Origin: an uncultured Microbacterium sp.
GTDB lineage: Bacteria > Actinomycetota > Actinomycetes > Actinomycetales > Microbacteriaceae
DNA length: 64,000 nt
Direction: 5' to 3'
NCBI RefSeq assembly: GCF_937927635.1
Contig: NZ_CALBRW010000015.1
Location: forward strand, 1 to 64,000
The translations under genes were made by a program, and so were the position numbers. Under the pieces are notes generated by a model. It was not told where the DNA came from and did no database searches. It saw nothing but the letters and a program-made list of their open reading frames with translations. Below, piece by piece: positions 1 to 8,287 of this stretch (the stretch's first letter is position 1; each line of letters starts with the position of its first letter).

Positions 1-2
1 TC

Positions 3-665
3 CGCTTCGCCATCGAGCCCAAGCCCAACGAGCCCCGCGGCGACATCCTGCTGCCCACCCTCGGTCACGCCCTGGCGTTCATCGAGTCGCTCGAGCGGCC
101 CGAGCTGGTGGGCCTGAACCCCGAGGTCGGGCACGAGCAGATGGCGGGGCTGAACTACGCCGCCGGCATCGCCCAGGCGCTGTACCACGGCAAGCTGTTC
201 CACCTCGACCTCAACGGCCAGCGCGGTATCAAGTACGACCAGGATCTGGTGTTCGGCCACGGCGACCTGCACAACGCGTTCGCGCTGGTGGACCTGCTGG
301 AGAACGGCGGCCCCGACGGCGGCCCGACGTACGACGGTCCGCGGCACTTCGACTACAAGCCCAGCCGCACCGAGGACGAGTCGGGCGTGTGGGACTCCGC
401 CGCCGCCAACATGCGCACGTACCTGCTGCTGAAGGAGCGCGCGGCCGCGTTCCGCGCCGACCCCGAGGTGCAGGAGGCGCTGGCCGCCGCCCGCGTGGCC
501 GAGCTGTCGCAGCCGACCCTGAACGAGGGCGAGAGCTACGACGACCTGCTGGCCGACCGCAGCGCGTTCGAGGACTTCGACGCTTCGGCGTACTTCGGCG
601 CCCGCGGCTTCGGCTTCGTGCGCCTGCAGCAGCTGGCCACCGAGCACCTGATGGGCGCCCGCTGA
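3..665 (+). CDS. xylA: Xylose isomerase, C-terminal part (gene cut by window start)
   Basis: Converts D-xylose to D-xylulose in the cytoplasm, the first step of the isomerase route. About 220 residues of a protein usually near 390 are visible. The family signatures include GLNPEVGHEQMAG with the metal-binding Glu/His region, and HLDLNGQRGIKYDQDL with the Asp ligands of the second metal site. The C-terminal extension ends in HLMGAR. The reading frame is open from base 3, so the start lies outside the window. It is followed by xylB on the same strand after a 150-bp gap containing a nested inverted repeat, so the two genes may be separately terminated or attenuated. Identification is secure. Confidence 0.96.
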   Translation, partial: RFAIEPKPNEPRGDILLPTLGHALAFIESLERPELVGLNPEVGHEQMAGLNYAAGIAQALYHGKLFHLDLNGQRGIKYDQDLVFGHGDLHNAFALVDLLENGGPDGGPTYDGPRHFDYKPSRTEDESGVWDSAAANMRTYLLLKERAAAFRADPEVQEALAAARVAELSQPTLNEGESYDDLLADRSAFEDFDASAYFGARGFGFVRLQQLATEHLMGAR

Positions 666-705
666 CCCTGCCCTCCTTCTCGCCCTCTTCTCGCCTCCTT
701 CTCGC

Positions 706-783
706 CGAGACCCCTCCTGGTCGTCGAAACCCCTCGTGAGCGACGCGATTCAGGAGGGGTCTCGACGACGGTGAGGGGTTTCG
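706..783. repeat. Nested inverted repeat between xylA and xylB
   Basis: Two arms in direct orientation (CGAGACCCCTCCTG at 706-719 and CGAAACCCCTC at 725-735) are followed by their exact complements (751-764 and 773-783) in the order A-B-A'-B'. The arms share the core CGA(G/A)ACCCCTC, so alternative pairings are possible. No U-run follows, so it is not a textbook terminator. It could attenuate read-through into xylB. A similar arrangement occurs at 24805-24884. Confidence 0.6.
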
Positions 784-816
784 GCGGTGGAGAATGTGGA
801 TGAGAGGATGCCGCGC

Positions 817-2109
817 ATGGCACTCGTGATGGGGGTCGACTCGTCGACGCAGTCCTGCAAGGTCGTGATCTTGGACGCTGCGACCGGTGCGATCGTGCGC
901 ACCGGTCGCGCCGCGCACCCGGACGGCACGTCGGTCGATCCCGAGGCGTGGTGGGTCGCCCTGCAGCAGGCGATAGCGGATGCCGGCGGCATGGCCGACG
1001 TGCAGGCCTGGGCCATCGGCGGACAGCAGCACGGCATGGTCGCGCTGGACTCCTCCGGCGCCGTCATCCGCGACGCGCTGCTGTGGAACGACACCCGATC
1101 GGCGAGGGCCGCGGCCGACCTGGTCGCCGAGTTGGGGGCATCCGCCCTGGCGCAGCGCACCGGGCTGGTGCCGGTGGCGTCGTTCACCATCACCAAGCTG
1201 GGCTGGCTGCGGGATGCCGAACCCGAGAACGCCGCGCGGGTCGCGGCCGTCGCGCTTCCGCACGACTGGCTGACCTGGCGGCTGCGCGGGTTCGGTCCGT
1301 CTTCCTCGTCGCAGGTCGACGAGCTGGTCACCGACAGATCGGATGCCAGCGGCACCGGCTACTGGAATCCTGCGACCGGCGAATACGACCGCGAGCTGCT
1401 GGTCGCGGCGCTCGGCCACGATGTCGTGCTGCCGCGCGTTCTGGGGCCTGCCGAGTGGGTTCCGGATGCTGACGGCAGGCGGGTCGGCCCTGGTGCCGGC
1501 GACAACGCCGGCGCGGCGCTGGGCGTCGGTGCGCTTCCCGGGGACGCGGTGGTGTCGATCGGCACCAGCGGCACGGTCTTCGCCGTCAGCGAGAAGCCCG
1601 TGCACGACGAGACCGGCACCATCGCGGGCTTCGCGGATGCCGACGGCCGCTTCCTGCCGCTGGTCGCCACGCTCAACGCGGCCCGGGTGCTGGATGCCAT
1701 CGCGCGTCTGCTGGGCGTCGACCACGACGAGCTGTCCCGGCTGGCGCTGTCGGCTCCCGCAGGTGCTGGCGGCCTGCACCTGCTGCCCTACTTCGAGGGC
1801 GAGCGCACCCCGAACCTGCCCGACGCCACGGCCACCCTGTCGGGCATGACCCTGGCATCCACGACCCGCGAGAACCTGGCCCGCGCCGCGGTGGAGGGGA
1901 TGCTGTCAGGCTTGGGCGCCGGGCTGGATGCGCTTCGCGCGCAGGGCGTCCGGCTCGAGCGCGCGCTGCTCATCGGCGGCGGTGCGCAGTCGCAGGCCGT
2001 GCGCGAGATCGCGCCGGCCGTGCTGGGGGTTCCGGTCGAGGTGCCGGAGCCGGCTGAGTATGTCGCGCTCGGTGCGGCGCGGCAGGCGGCGAGGGTGCTC
2101 GGGGCCTGA
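817..2109 (+). CDS. xylB: Xylulokinase
   Basis: Phosphorylates D-xylulose to D-xylulose 5-phosphate, feeding the pentose phosphate pathway. It is an FGGY-family kinase of 430 residues. The N-terminal phosphate-binding motif GVDSSTQS is at residues 6-13, the GGQQHG xylulokinase motif near residue 69, and GAGDN with the catalytic Asp near residue 229. The second domain carries GTSGTVFAVS and the adenosine-site stretch LLIGGGAQS. I chose the ATG at 817 because GAGAGG lies about 10 bases upstream. The GTG at 787 and ATG at 808 have no well-placed ribosome site. It is slightly shorter than enterobacterial XylB (about 480) but complete in motifs. Confidence 0.93.
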   Translation: MALVMGVDSSTQSCKVVILDAATGAIVRTGRAAHPDGTSVDPEAWWVALQQAIADAGGMADVQAWAIGGQQHGMVALDSSGAVIRDALLWNDTRSARAAADLVAELGASALAQRTGLVPVASFTITKLGWLRDAEPENAARVAAVALPHDWLTWRLRGFGPSSSSQVDELVTDRSDASGTGYWNPATGEYDRELLVAALGHDVVLPRVLGPAEWVPDADGRRVGPGAGDNAGAALGVGALPGDAVVSIGTSGTVFAVSEKPVHDETGTIAGFADADGRFLPLVATLNAARVLDAIARLLGVDHDELSRLALSAPAGAGGLHLLPYFEGERTPNLPDATATLSGMTLASTTRENLARAAVEGMLSGLGAGLDALRAQGVRLERALLIGGGAQSQAVREIAPAVLGVPVEVPEPAEYVALGAARQAARVLGA

Positions 2110-2162
2110 GACGGGACGGGCACCTGCTCGCCCGGCATCCGGCATCCGGCATTCGGCATCCG

Positions 2163-2240
2163 CCCAGAACCGGAGGATCGCCCAGATCCGGACGAATCAG
2201 GCCGTCTTCTTCCGGATCCGGGCAGTCTTCCGGATCTCAG
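2163..2240. repeat. 78-bp direct repeat, copy 1
   Basis: Matches 2335-2412 at 74 of 78 positions, 172 bp apart, in the gap between convergent xylB and araA. Each copy contains a hairpin (CCCAGATCCGGA pairing with TCCGGATCCGGG, one mismatch) and a further CCGGATC copy. Confidence 0.85.
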
Positions 2241-2263
2241 CACGGTCCGACCCAGCCGACCGA

Positions 2264-2282
2264 CCCTTCGACAGGCTCAGGG
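2264..2282. repeat. CCCTTCGACAGGCTCAGGG palindromic motif
   Basis: A short imperfect palindrome between the two 78-bp repeats. Near-identical motifs are, from general knowledge, widespread intergenic repeats in many high-GC bacteria. Its role here is unknown. Confidence 0.4.
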
Positions 2283-2334
2283 ACCCAGGCGACGCACTGC
2301 TCGGCATCCACCCGCAGCCCACCGGCATCCGCGG

Positions 2335-2412
2335 CCCAGAACCGGAGGATCGCCCAGATCCGGACGGTTCAGGCCGTCTTCTTCCGGATCCGAGCGGTCT
2401 TCCGGATCTCAG
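2335..2412. repeat. 78-bp direct repeat, copy 2
   Basis: Second copy of the repeat at 2163-2240, with four substitutions and no gaps. It ends 44 bp before the araA stop codon. Together with copy 1 it fills most of the 347-bp gap 2110-2456, in which I see no open reading frame with coding character. The hairpins could terminate the two convergent transcripts. Confidence 0.85.
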
Positions 2413-2456
2413 CCGCGCCAACGCACCGGATGCCGATCAGGCAGGCTTGCTACGAC

Positions 2457-3974
2457 TCAGAACCCCTGTGCCAGCCGGTAGTACGCCTGGTTCCAGCGCA
2501 CCTGCCTCTGGAACTCGGGCAGGGTGGTGGACTCGTCGATCGTCAGCAGCTCGATGCCCGCCATCTCGGCGAAGTCGCGGAACGCCTCGATACCGACGGC
2601 CGTGGACATCACGGTGTGGTGCGCGGCGCCGGCGGTCAGCCAGGCGGCGGCGCTGGTGGTGAAGTCGGGCGCGGGCCTCCACACCGCACGGCCCACGGGG
2701 AGCTTCGGCAGAGCCTCGCGCGGCTCGACGTTCTCCACCACGTTGGCGGTCAGGCGGAACCGGTCGCGCATGTCGCTGAGCGCGACGACGACGGCGGGGC
2801 CCGGGTCGGCGGTGAAGACCAGGCGCACCGGGTCGTCCTTGCCGCCGATGCCCAGCGGGTGCACCTCGAGGGTCGGCTTCGCAGTGGTCAGCGAGGGCGA
2901 GACCTCGAGCATGTGCGCGCCGAGGATCAGCTCGGCACCGGGCGTCATGTCGTAGGTGTAGTCCTCCATCAGGCTCGCGCCGCCCGGCAGGCCCGCACCC
3001 ATCACGTTGGCGACGCGCACGAGGATCGCGGTCTTCCAGTCGCCCTCAGCGCCGAAGCCGTAGCCCTCGGCCATCAGGCGCTGCACGGCCAGGCCCGGCA
3101 ACTGCTTCAGAGCACCGAGGTCCTCGAACGAGGTGGTGAAGGCGCCGAAGCCGCCCTCCTCCAGGAACGACCGGAGCCCGATCTCGATGGCCGCGCCGTC
3201 GCGCAGGGACTGATGCCGCTCTCCCCCGCGGCGCAGTTCGGGCACCACCTCGTACAGCTCCTCGTACTCGGCCACGAGGGCATCGATGTCGGCCGAGGAG
3301 GCCGCTGCCACGGCATCCGCCAGCTCGTTCACGCCCCAGGTGTTCACCTGCACGCCCAGCCGCAGTTCGGCCTCGGTCTTGTCGCCCTCGGTGACGGCGA
3401 CGAAGCGCATGTTGTCGCCGAAGCGGGCCAGCTTCAGCGAGCGGGATGCCGCCAGCCCCGCCGCCGCGCGCTGCCAGGTGCCGAGCTCGACCCACACCCG
3501 CGGGTCGGACGCGTGCCCGACGATGGTCTTGCGCGGCACGTTCAGCCGGGTCTGGATGTACCCGAACTCGCGGTCGCCGTGCGCGGCCTGGTTGAGGTTC
3601 ATGAAGTCGAAGTCGATGTCCGCCCAGGGCAGCTCGACGTTGGCCTGCGTGTGCAGGTGCGCGAGCGGCTTCTGCAGCGCGTCGAGGCCCGCGATCCACA
3701 TCTTGGCCGGGCTGAACGTGTGCATCCAGGCGACGACTCCGATCACGCTGTCGTCGGCGTTCGCCTCGAGCATGACCTTCTTGATGGCGGCGGAGTCGGT
3801 CAGCACCGGCTTCCACACGATGCGCACCGGCACCTCATCGGCGCCGTCCAGGGTCGCGGCGATCGCCCGCGACTGCTCTGCGACCTGCGCGAGGGTCTCC
3901 GGCCCGTACAGGTGCTGGCTGCCGGTGAGGAACCAGACCTGGTAGCCGTCGAGGGAGGTGGTGAGCTTGGGCAT
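2457..3974 (-). CDS. araA: L-arabinose isomerase
   Basis: Converts L-arabinose to L-ribulose. At 505 residues it is full length for AraA. The N-terminal VWFLTGSQHLYG signature and the WMHTFSPAKMWI substrate-site stretch are typical. The Mn-binding Glu residues sit in AEGYGFGAEGDWKTA and MEDYTYDM, and the His ligands in LGAHMLEVSP and the AAHH near the C-terminus. AAGGA lies about 8 bases before the ATG. It is the last gene of araD-araB-araA, 11 bp after araB, and its 3' end faces xylB across a repeat-filled gap. Confidence 0.97.
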   Translation of the reverse strand: MPKLTTSLDGYQVWFLTGSQHLYGPETLAQVAEQSRAIAATLDGADEVPVRIVWKPVLTDSAAIKKVMLEANADDSVIGVVAWMHTFSPAKMWIAGLDALQKPLAHLHTQANVELPWADIDFDFMNLNQAAHGDREFGYIQTRLNVPRKTIVGHASDPRVWVELGTWQRAAAGLAASRSLKLARFGDNMRFVAVTEGDKTEAELRLGVQVNTWGVNELADAVAAASSADIDALVAEYEELYEVVPELRRGGERHQSLRDGAAIEIGLRSFLEEGGFGAFTTSFEDLGALKQLPGLAVQRLMAEGYGFGAEGDWKTAILVRVANVMGAGLPGGASLMEDYTYDMTPGAELILGAHMLEVSPSLTTAKPTLEVHPLGIGGKDDPVRLVFTADPGPAVVVALSDMRDRFRLTANVVENVEPREALPKLPVGRAVWRPAPDFTTSAAAWLTAGAAHHTVMSTAVGIEAFRDFAEMAGIELLTIDESTTLPEFQRQVRWNQAYYRLAQGF

Positions 3975-3985
3975 GGATGCTGTCC

Positions 3986-5560
3986 TTAGAGGGAATCGAC
4001 GGCGGCGGCCTCGATGGCCAGACCCGCGCGGTAGCGGTCGAGGTAGGTGGTGAAGCCGGCGACGTCGGCGGGATCCGGGTCGGTGACGGAGACGGATGCC
4101 GCAGCGAACACGTGCTGGTCGAGGTAGGCGTCCAGGCTCAGTTCCGCAGCGGAGGACAGGTACGACGCGAGCACCGCGATGCCCCACGCTCCACCCTCGG
4201 ATGCCGTCTCGCCGACGGCCACGGGGGCGTTCAATGCGCCGGCCAGGAAGCGCTGCACGACACCGGCCGTGCGGAACATGCCGCCGTGGGCATACATCCG
4301 ATCCAGCGCCACGCCCTCGTCGGTCAGCACCTGCATGCCCAGCGCGAGCGTGCCGAACACGCCGTACAACTGCGCGCGCATGACGTTGGCGAGCGTGAAA
4401 CGGCTGTCGGGCGTGCGCACGAACAGCGGGCGTCCCTCGTCCAGGCCCACGATGGGCTCGCCGGCCAGGTGGTTGTAGGCGATCAGCCCGCCGGCATCCG
4501 CCTCGCCCTGCAGCGCCTCGCGGAACAGCGTCTCGAAGACGGCGTCCGCGGAACCACGGATGCCGGATGCCTCGGCGAACCGGGTGAACAGACCCGCCCA
4601 GGCGGCCAGCTCACTGGCCCCGTTGTTGCAGTGCACCATCGCGACGGCGTCTCCTGCAGGGGTGGTGACGAGGTCGAGCTCGTGGTGCACGCCGGAGAGC
4701 GGGCGATCGAGCACGACCATCGCGAAGATGCTGGTGCCCGCGCTCACGTTGCCGGTGCGCGGGGCGACGGCGTTCGTGGCGACCATGCCGGTTCCGGCAT
4801 CTCCCTCCGGCGGGCACAGGGGGATGCCCGACTTCAGCGCCCCGGACGGATCCAGCAGCGCCGCGCCCGCCGCGGTCAGGGTTCCGGCATCTGCTCCTGC
4901 CACCAGCACTTCGGGCAGCAGCGCGCGCAGGTCGCCGCCGGTGTGGTCGTCGTAGCGGGCGATGAGCTGCTGGTCATAGTCGCGGACGGTGGAGTCGATG
5001 GGGAACATGCCGGATGCGTCGCCGATGCCCAGCACCCGCCGACCGGTGAGCTGCCAGTGCACGTACCCGGCCAGGGTGGTGAGGAAGCGCACGTCAGCGG
5101 CGTGCGGCTCGGCATCCAACTGCGCTTGCCGCAGGTGCGCGACCGACCAGCGCAGCGGGATGTTCACGCCCAGCAGCTCGGTGAGCTCGGCGGCGGCAGG
5201 GCCGGTGTTGGTGTTGCGCCAGGTGCGGAACGGCGTCAGCAGCTCGCCCGCACCGTCGAAGGCCAGGTAGCCGTGCATCATGGCCGAGACTCCGATGGCG
5301 CCGAAGGCGTCGGGCCGCACGCCGTAACGGTCGTGCACGTCGGCCACCAGGTCGGCGAAGGCCGCCTGCAGGCCCGTCCACACCTCGTCGAGCGCGTAGG
5401 TCCACAGCCCGTCCTGCAGCCGGTTCTCCCACGAGAACGACCCGGTGGCCAGCACGTCGGTGGGCGTGGAGCCGATCAGGCACGCCTTGATGCGGGTGGA
5501 GCCCAGCTCGATGCCCAGGCTCGTGCGGCCGGCGAGGATGTCGTCGCGACGGGTCGTCAT
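3986..5560 (-). CDS. araB: L-ribulokinase (FGGY family)
   Basis: Phosphorylates L-ribulose to L-ribulose 5-phosphate. It is a 524-residue FGGY kinase with the phosphate motif GIELGSTRIKA near residues 16-26 and PEGDAGTG with the catalytic Asp near residue 254. The family glycine-rich motifs NVSAGTSIFA and AHGGMFRTAG also occur. It resembles the actinobacterial/Bacillus-type FGGY kinases found with araA and araD rather than E. coli AraB, so the substrate assignment leans on position. Its ATG overlaps the araD stop by a few bases, which implies translational coupling. Confidence 0.9.
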   Translation of the reverse strand: MTTRRDDILAGRTSLGIELGSTRIKACLIGSTPTDVLATGSFSWENRLQDGLWTYALDEVWTGLQAAFADLVADVHDRYGVRPDAFGAIGVSAMMHGYLAFDGAGELLTPFRTWRNTNTGPAAAELTELLGVNIPLRWSVAHLRQAQLDAEPHAADVRFLTTLAGYVHWQLTGRRVLGIGDASGMFPIDSTVRDYDQQLIARYDDHTGGDLRALLPEVLVAGADAGTLTAAGAALLDPSGALKSGIPLCPPEGDAGTGMVATNAVAPRTGNVSAGTSIFAMVVLDRPLSGVHHELDLVTTPAGDAVAMVHCNNGASELAAWAGLFTRFAEASGIRGSADAVFETLFREALQGEADAGGLIAYNHLAGEPIVGLDEGRPLFVRTPDSRFTLANVMRAQLYGVFGTLALGMQVLTDEGVALDRMYAHGGMFRTAGVVQRFLAGALNAPVAVGETASEGGAWGIAVLASYLSSAAELSLDAYLDQHVFAAASVSVTDPDPADVAGFTTYLDRYRAGLAIEAAAVDSL

Positions 5561-6273
5561 CGCCGGGTGTCCGAGTTCTGTCCGTACACGTTCTGGTATC
5601 GGTCGTACAGGCGGTCGATGGCCTCCTGCGGGATGGGCACCAGGGGGCCGGCCTCGCGGGCCAGATGCACCGAGCGCGCGACATCTTCGACCATGACGGC
5701 GGCCTTCACGGCATCCTTGGCATCTGCACCGATCGTGAACGGGCCATGGTTCGCCATCAGCACCGCACGCGAGCGGTGGCCGCGCAGCGTCTCGACGATG
5801 CCGCGGCCGATGGAGTCGTCGCCGATGATGGCGAACGGACCGATGGGCACCGGGCCGCCGAACTCGTCCGCCATCGCGGTGATCACGCACGGGATCTCCT
5901 CACGACGCGCCGCCCAGGCGACGGCGTACGTGGAGTGGGTGTGCACGACGCCGCCGACCTCGGGCATGTGCCGGTAGACGTAGGCGTGCGCGGCGGTGTC
6001 GCTGGAGGGCGAGCGGTCGCTGCCCGGCGTGCCGGGGATGACGTTGCCGTCGAGGTCGCACAGGATCATGTTCGAGGGGGCGAGGTCGTCGTACGAGACG
6101 CCCGAGGGCTTGATGACGAACAGGTCCGCGCCGGGCACGCGCCCGGAGACATTGCCCCCGGTCCAGACCACCAGGCCGTTGCGGACGAGTTCGCCGTGCA
6201 GGCGCGCGACATCCTCGCGGACGGCTTGGATGGATGCTTCGACCTCGGGGCTGAAGGGGGCTTCGTCGCTCAC
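5557..6273 (-). CDS. araD: L-ribulose-5-phosphate 4-epimerase
   Basis: Epimerises L-ribulose 5-phosphate to D-xylulose 5-phosphate. It is a class II aldolase/adducin-fold, Zn-dependent enzyme. TGGNVSGRV is the phosphate-binding loop, HTHSTYA supplies two metal His residues and MANHG the third. I chose the GTG at 6273, which has GAGG about 7 bases upstream, giving 238 residues. The frame extends to another GTG at 6306, but that codon overlaps the end of the operator palindrome and has no ribosome site. It is the first gene of araD-araB-araA and follows a LacI-type operator. Confidence 0.93.
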   Translation of the reverse strand: MSDEAPFSPEVEASIQAVREDVARLHGELVRNGLVVWTGGNVSGRVPGADLFVIKPSGVSYDDLAPSNMILCDLDGNVIPGTPGSDRSPSSDTAAHAYVYRHMPEVGGVVHTHSTYAVAWAARREEIPCVITAMADEFGGPVPIGPFAIIGDDSIGRGIVETLRGHRSRAVLMANHGPFTIGADAKDAVKAAVMVEDVARSVHLAREAGPLVPIPQEAIDRLYDRYQNVYGQNSDTRR

Positions 6274-6306
6274 GGCACCTCGCTGCTCTGCATGATCACC
6301 GGCCAC

Positions 6307-6320
6307 TGTGACCGGTCACA
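6307..6320. promoter_or_regulatory. LacI-type operator upstream of araDBA
   Basis: TGTGACCGGTCACA is a perfect 14-bp palindrome 34 bp upstream of the araD start. Its length and symmetry fit LacI-family operators. The adjacent LacI-family gene (6491-7513) is the obvious candidate binder. Confidence 0.7.
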
Positions 6321-6386
6321 TCCCCCAGCATGACACGCCCCCACCTCCCCGTCAATCCCCCTCCTGGTACCCGCCCCGCTCCCCCT

Positions 6387-6480
6387 CTTCCGTCGAGAGA
6401 ACGACATCTCGCCGAGCGCACGGGAACTTCGCGCGAACAAGCCGTGCACCCGGCGAGGTCCCGTGCTCTCGACGGAGAAG
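6387..6480 (-). terminator. Complex hairpin downstream of lacI, before araD
   Basis: CCGTCGAGAG (6390-6399) pairs perfectly with 6466-6475. Inside it lie further complementary segments (6406-6414 with 6451-6459, and GCACGGGA near 6417 with TCCCGTGC near 6459). It ends 11 bp past the LacI stop and probably separates the regulator transcript from the araDBA promoter. There is no U-run. Confidence 0.5.
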
Positions 6481-6490
6481 TGTGGGGGGC

Positions 6491-7513
6491 TCAGCGGGGT
6501 TGGGGCGGGGGCGGGGCGACGGAGTCGCGGAGGATCAGGACCGGGGCGACGGGGAGAAGAGCGGATGCTGCGGCATCCGGTCCGGCGATCAACGCGGCCA
6601 CCGCACGGCGCGCGAGCTCAGTGAAGTCCTGCCGGATCGTGGTCAGCCGCGGCCAGTAGAACGCGGCATCCGGGATGTCGTCGAAGCCGACCACGCTGAC
6701 ATCTCCCGGCACCGACCGGCCCGCCTCGTGCAGACCGCCCAGCAGCCCCAGCGCCATCTGGTCGTTGGCGCTGAACACCGCGGTCACGCCGGACTCGATC
6801 ACGGCAGCGGTCGCGGCGTAGCCGGATGCCGCCGACCAGTCCCCCGCGATGACCGGCCCGGGCTCCCACCCGCGGGCGGCCGTCTCGGCGGAGAACCCCT
6901 CGGCACGAGCCTCGGCCTCCAACCAATCGGCGGGCCCGGCGAGATGCGCGATGCGGGTGTGGCCGGCATCCGCCAGCGCCGCCGTGGCGAGCCGCGCGCC
7001 TGCGGCCTGGTCGACCGACAGCCCCCGGGCACCCCGGCCCGAGGAGTGCAGCGTGACGATCGGAACGTCGATGCGCAGGGCATCCAGCGCATCCAGGGTG
7101 CGGGCGTGCGGCGCCACCACGACGATGCCCTCCACGCCCTGCGAGATCAGATGGTCGACGGCGGCGACCACGGCATCCGCGTCTCCCGCCTCGGCGAACG
7201 CGGCGCTGACCCAGTATCCGGCCGCGCGGGCCGACGCCTCGATGGCGGCGATGCTGCGCGACGGACCGTACTGCTGGGCGTTGGACGCCAGCACGCCCAG
7301 CGTGCGCGAGCGCCGGGTTCCCAGCGCGCGGGCGGCATTGTTCACGCGGTAGCCGAGTTCGGCCATCGCGGCCATGACCCGCTCGCGGGTGCCGTCCGCC
7401 ACCTCGGGATTGTCGTTGAGCACCCGCGACACGGTCTGCCTGGACACCCCGGCGAGCGCGGCGACGTCGCGCACTCCCACGGCGCGCGTGCGCTGCTGAC
7501 CCGGCTCGTTCAT
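6491..7513 (-). CDS. LacI-family regulator, probable repressor of araDBA
   Basis: A 340-residue LacI/GalR protein. The N-terminal helix-turn-helix reads VRDVAALAGVSRQTVSRVLND (residues about 13-33), followed by a hinge (RVNNAARALGTRRS) and a periplasmic-binding-protein-like sensor domain ending near PVLILRDSV. It lies immediately upstream of the araDBA promoter on the same strand, and a perfect palindrome suited to this family lies between them, so regulation of L-arabinose catabolism is the likely job. The start ATG is preceded by TACACT with a 7-base gap and no ribosome site, which suggests a leaderless transcript. The true ligand cannot be read from sequence. Confidence 0.9.
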   Translation of the reverse strand: MNEPGQQRTRAVGVRDVAALAGVSRQTVSRVLNDNPEVADGTRERVMAAMAELGYRVNNAARALGTRRSRTLGVLASNAQQYGPSRSIAAIEASARAAGYWVSAAFAEAGDADAVVAAVDHLISQGVEGIVVVAPHARTLDALDALRIDVPIVTLHSSGRGARGLSVDQAAGARLATAALADAGHTRIAHLAGPADWLEAEARAEGFSAETAARGWEPGPVIAGDWSAASGYAATAAVIESGVTAVFSANDQMALGLLGGLHEAGRSVPGDVSVVGFDDIPDAAFYWPRLTTIRQDFTELARRAVAALIAGPDAAASALLPVAPVLILRDSVAPPPPQPR

Positions 7514-7520
7514 CGTCCCG

Positions 7521-7526
7521 AGTGTA
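7521..7526 (-). promoter_or_regulatory. -10 element TACACT of the araDBA-linked lacI gene
   Basis: A TANNNT hexamer ends 7 bases before the ATG at 7513, the spacing expected when transcription starts at the initiation codon. Confidence 0.5.
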
Positions 7527-7547
7527 CGGCGCGCGCGCAGGCTCACC

Positions 7548-7976
7548 TCACGCCGACGGGTCGACCAGCCGCAGCCCTGGGAAGCGCGCGAGCCCACGGT
7601 CGAAGGACGCCAGCGTCGCACCGTGCTCGATGGCCAGCGCCGCGTGATAGGCATCCGGCACGTCATTCCCTCGCGCGCCGCCTTCGCGCACCAGCCGGCC
7701 GAAGATGCCCCAGTGCCGGGGCCCTGGGCGGGCGATCACGGTGAACGGTGCGGTCAGGGCGTTGTCGCAGGACTGCATCGCCGTCTCGGGCGACGACGGC
7801 GGGTCGAACACGCGCGGGTGGGTCATCAGGCGCACCGCGCCAGAGAGCGCCAGCTCGGAGACGCCGATGACCTCTCCCTCTGCGACAGACTCCGCGACCC
7901 ACCCGCTGACGAAGCCATGCTGCTCATGCCCGATTCGCAGGAACGGGACCCACAGGTTCACATCGAGAAGGATCAC
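7548..7976 (-). CDS. vapC: PIN-domain toxin, VapC family
   Basis: A probable Mg-dependent ribonuclease toxin of a type II toxin-antitoxin pair. It has 142 residues, typical of VapC. The acidic PIN-fold residues are visible at D5 (MILLDVN), E41, D105/D108 (GNDVPDAYHAA) and D126 (ASFDRGL). It starts with GTG, which overlaps the vapB stop in GTGA, so translation is coupled to the antitoxin. The RNA target is unknown. The pair sits between two sugar regulators, a common kind of site for such small mobile modules. Confidence 0.88.
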   Translation of the reverse strand: MILLDVNLWVPFLRIGHEQHGFVSGWVAESVAEGEVIGVSELALSGAVRLMTHPRVFDPPSSPETAMQSCDNALTAPFTVIARPGPRHWGIFGRLVREGGARGNDVPDAYHAALAIEHGATLASFDRGLARFPGLRLVDPSA

Positions 7977-8221
7977 AGATCCTCCATCAGCTCGAGCATG
8001 GCCGCATTGCTGCGCCAGTTGACTCCCGGGCGCAGTCCTCGGTCACCCGGCACCTCCACCGCGATGCTCCCCCAGTCGAAGTCGACAGGCCCGATAGGCC
8101 GCACTGCGAGGTAGCTCCTCAGTGCGTCGTCCACCACGTCACCGAGGGGCACGCGGCGCTTCGCCGCGACGACCTTGATCTCGGCGAGCAGATCATCCTC
8201 GATGTTCACAGTCGTGCGCAT
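7973..8221 (-). CDS. vapB: Ribbon-helix-helix antitoxin, VapB family
   Basis: An 82-residue antitoxin. The N-terminus MRTTVNIEDDLLAEIKVVAAKR with the following GDVVDDALRSYL forms a ribbon-helix-helix DNA-binding domain. The C-terminal half (PVDFDWGSIAVEV, NAAMLELMEDL) is the expected toxin-wrapping part. It is the first gene of the vapBC operon and overlaps vapC. Autoregulation is likely, because a perfect 14-bp palindrome and a related half-repeat lie directly upstream. Confidence 0.87.
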   Translation of the reverse strand: MRTTVNIEDDLLAEIKVVAAKRRVPLGDVVDDALRSYLAVRPIGPVDFDWGSIAVEVPGDRGLRPGVNWRSNAAMLELMEDL

Positions 8222-8223
8222 GA

Positions 8224-8259
8224 ACGCATCATAGCATCACGTCAACGCATCATGATGCG
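8224..8259. promoter_or_regulatory. vapBC operator region, shared with the divergent lacI promoter
   Basis: CGCATCATGATGCG (8246-8259) is a perfect 14-bp palindrome. An imperfect copy (ACGCATCATAGCATCACG) precedes it at 8224-8241. Both lie within 38 bp of the vapB start and just ahead of the -10 box of the divergent LacI gene. Confidence 0.65.
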
Positions 8260-8274
8260 ACGGATGCTCGCTAC

Positions 8275-8280
8275 TAGGCT
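8275..8280 (+). promoter_or_regulatory. -10 element TAGGCT of the importer-linked lacI gene
   Basis: TAGGCT is followed by seven bases and then the ATG at 8288. There is no ribosome site. This spacing decides the start at 8288 and implies a leaderless transcript. Confidence 0.5.
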
Positions 8281-8287
8281 GGCCCGC

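Noticed and set aside
229..1779. 516-codon open frame opposite xylA/xylB
   Set aside because: Arg/Gly/Pro-rich composition and exact overlap with two well-identified genes mark it as a GC-rich shadow frame.
7548..8221. Possible restriction-modification or phage-defence pair instead of VapBC
   Set aside because: The PIN acidic residues and the ribbon-helix-helix antitoxin fit VapBC fully. No methylase or nuclease motif of other kinds is present.
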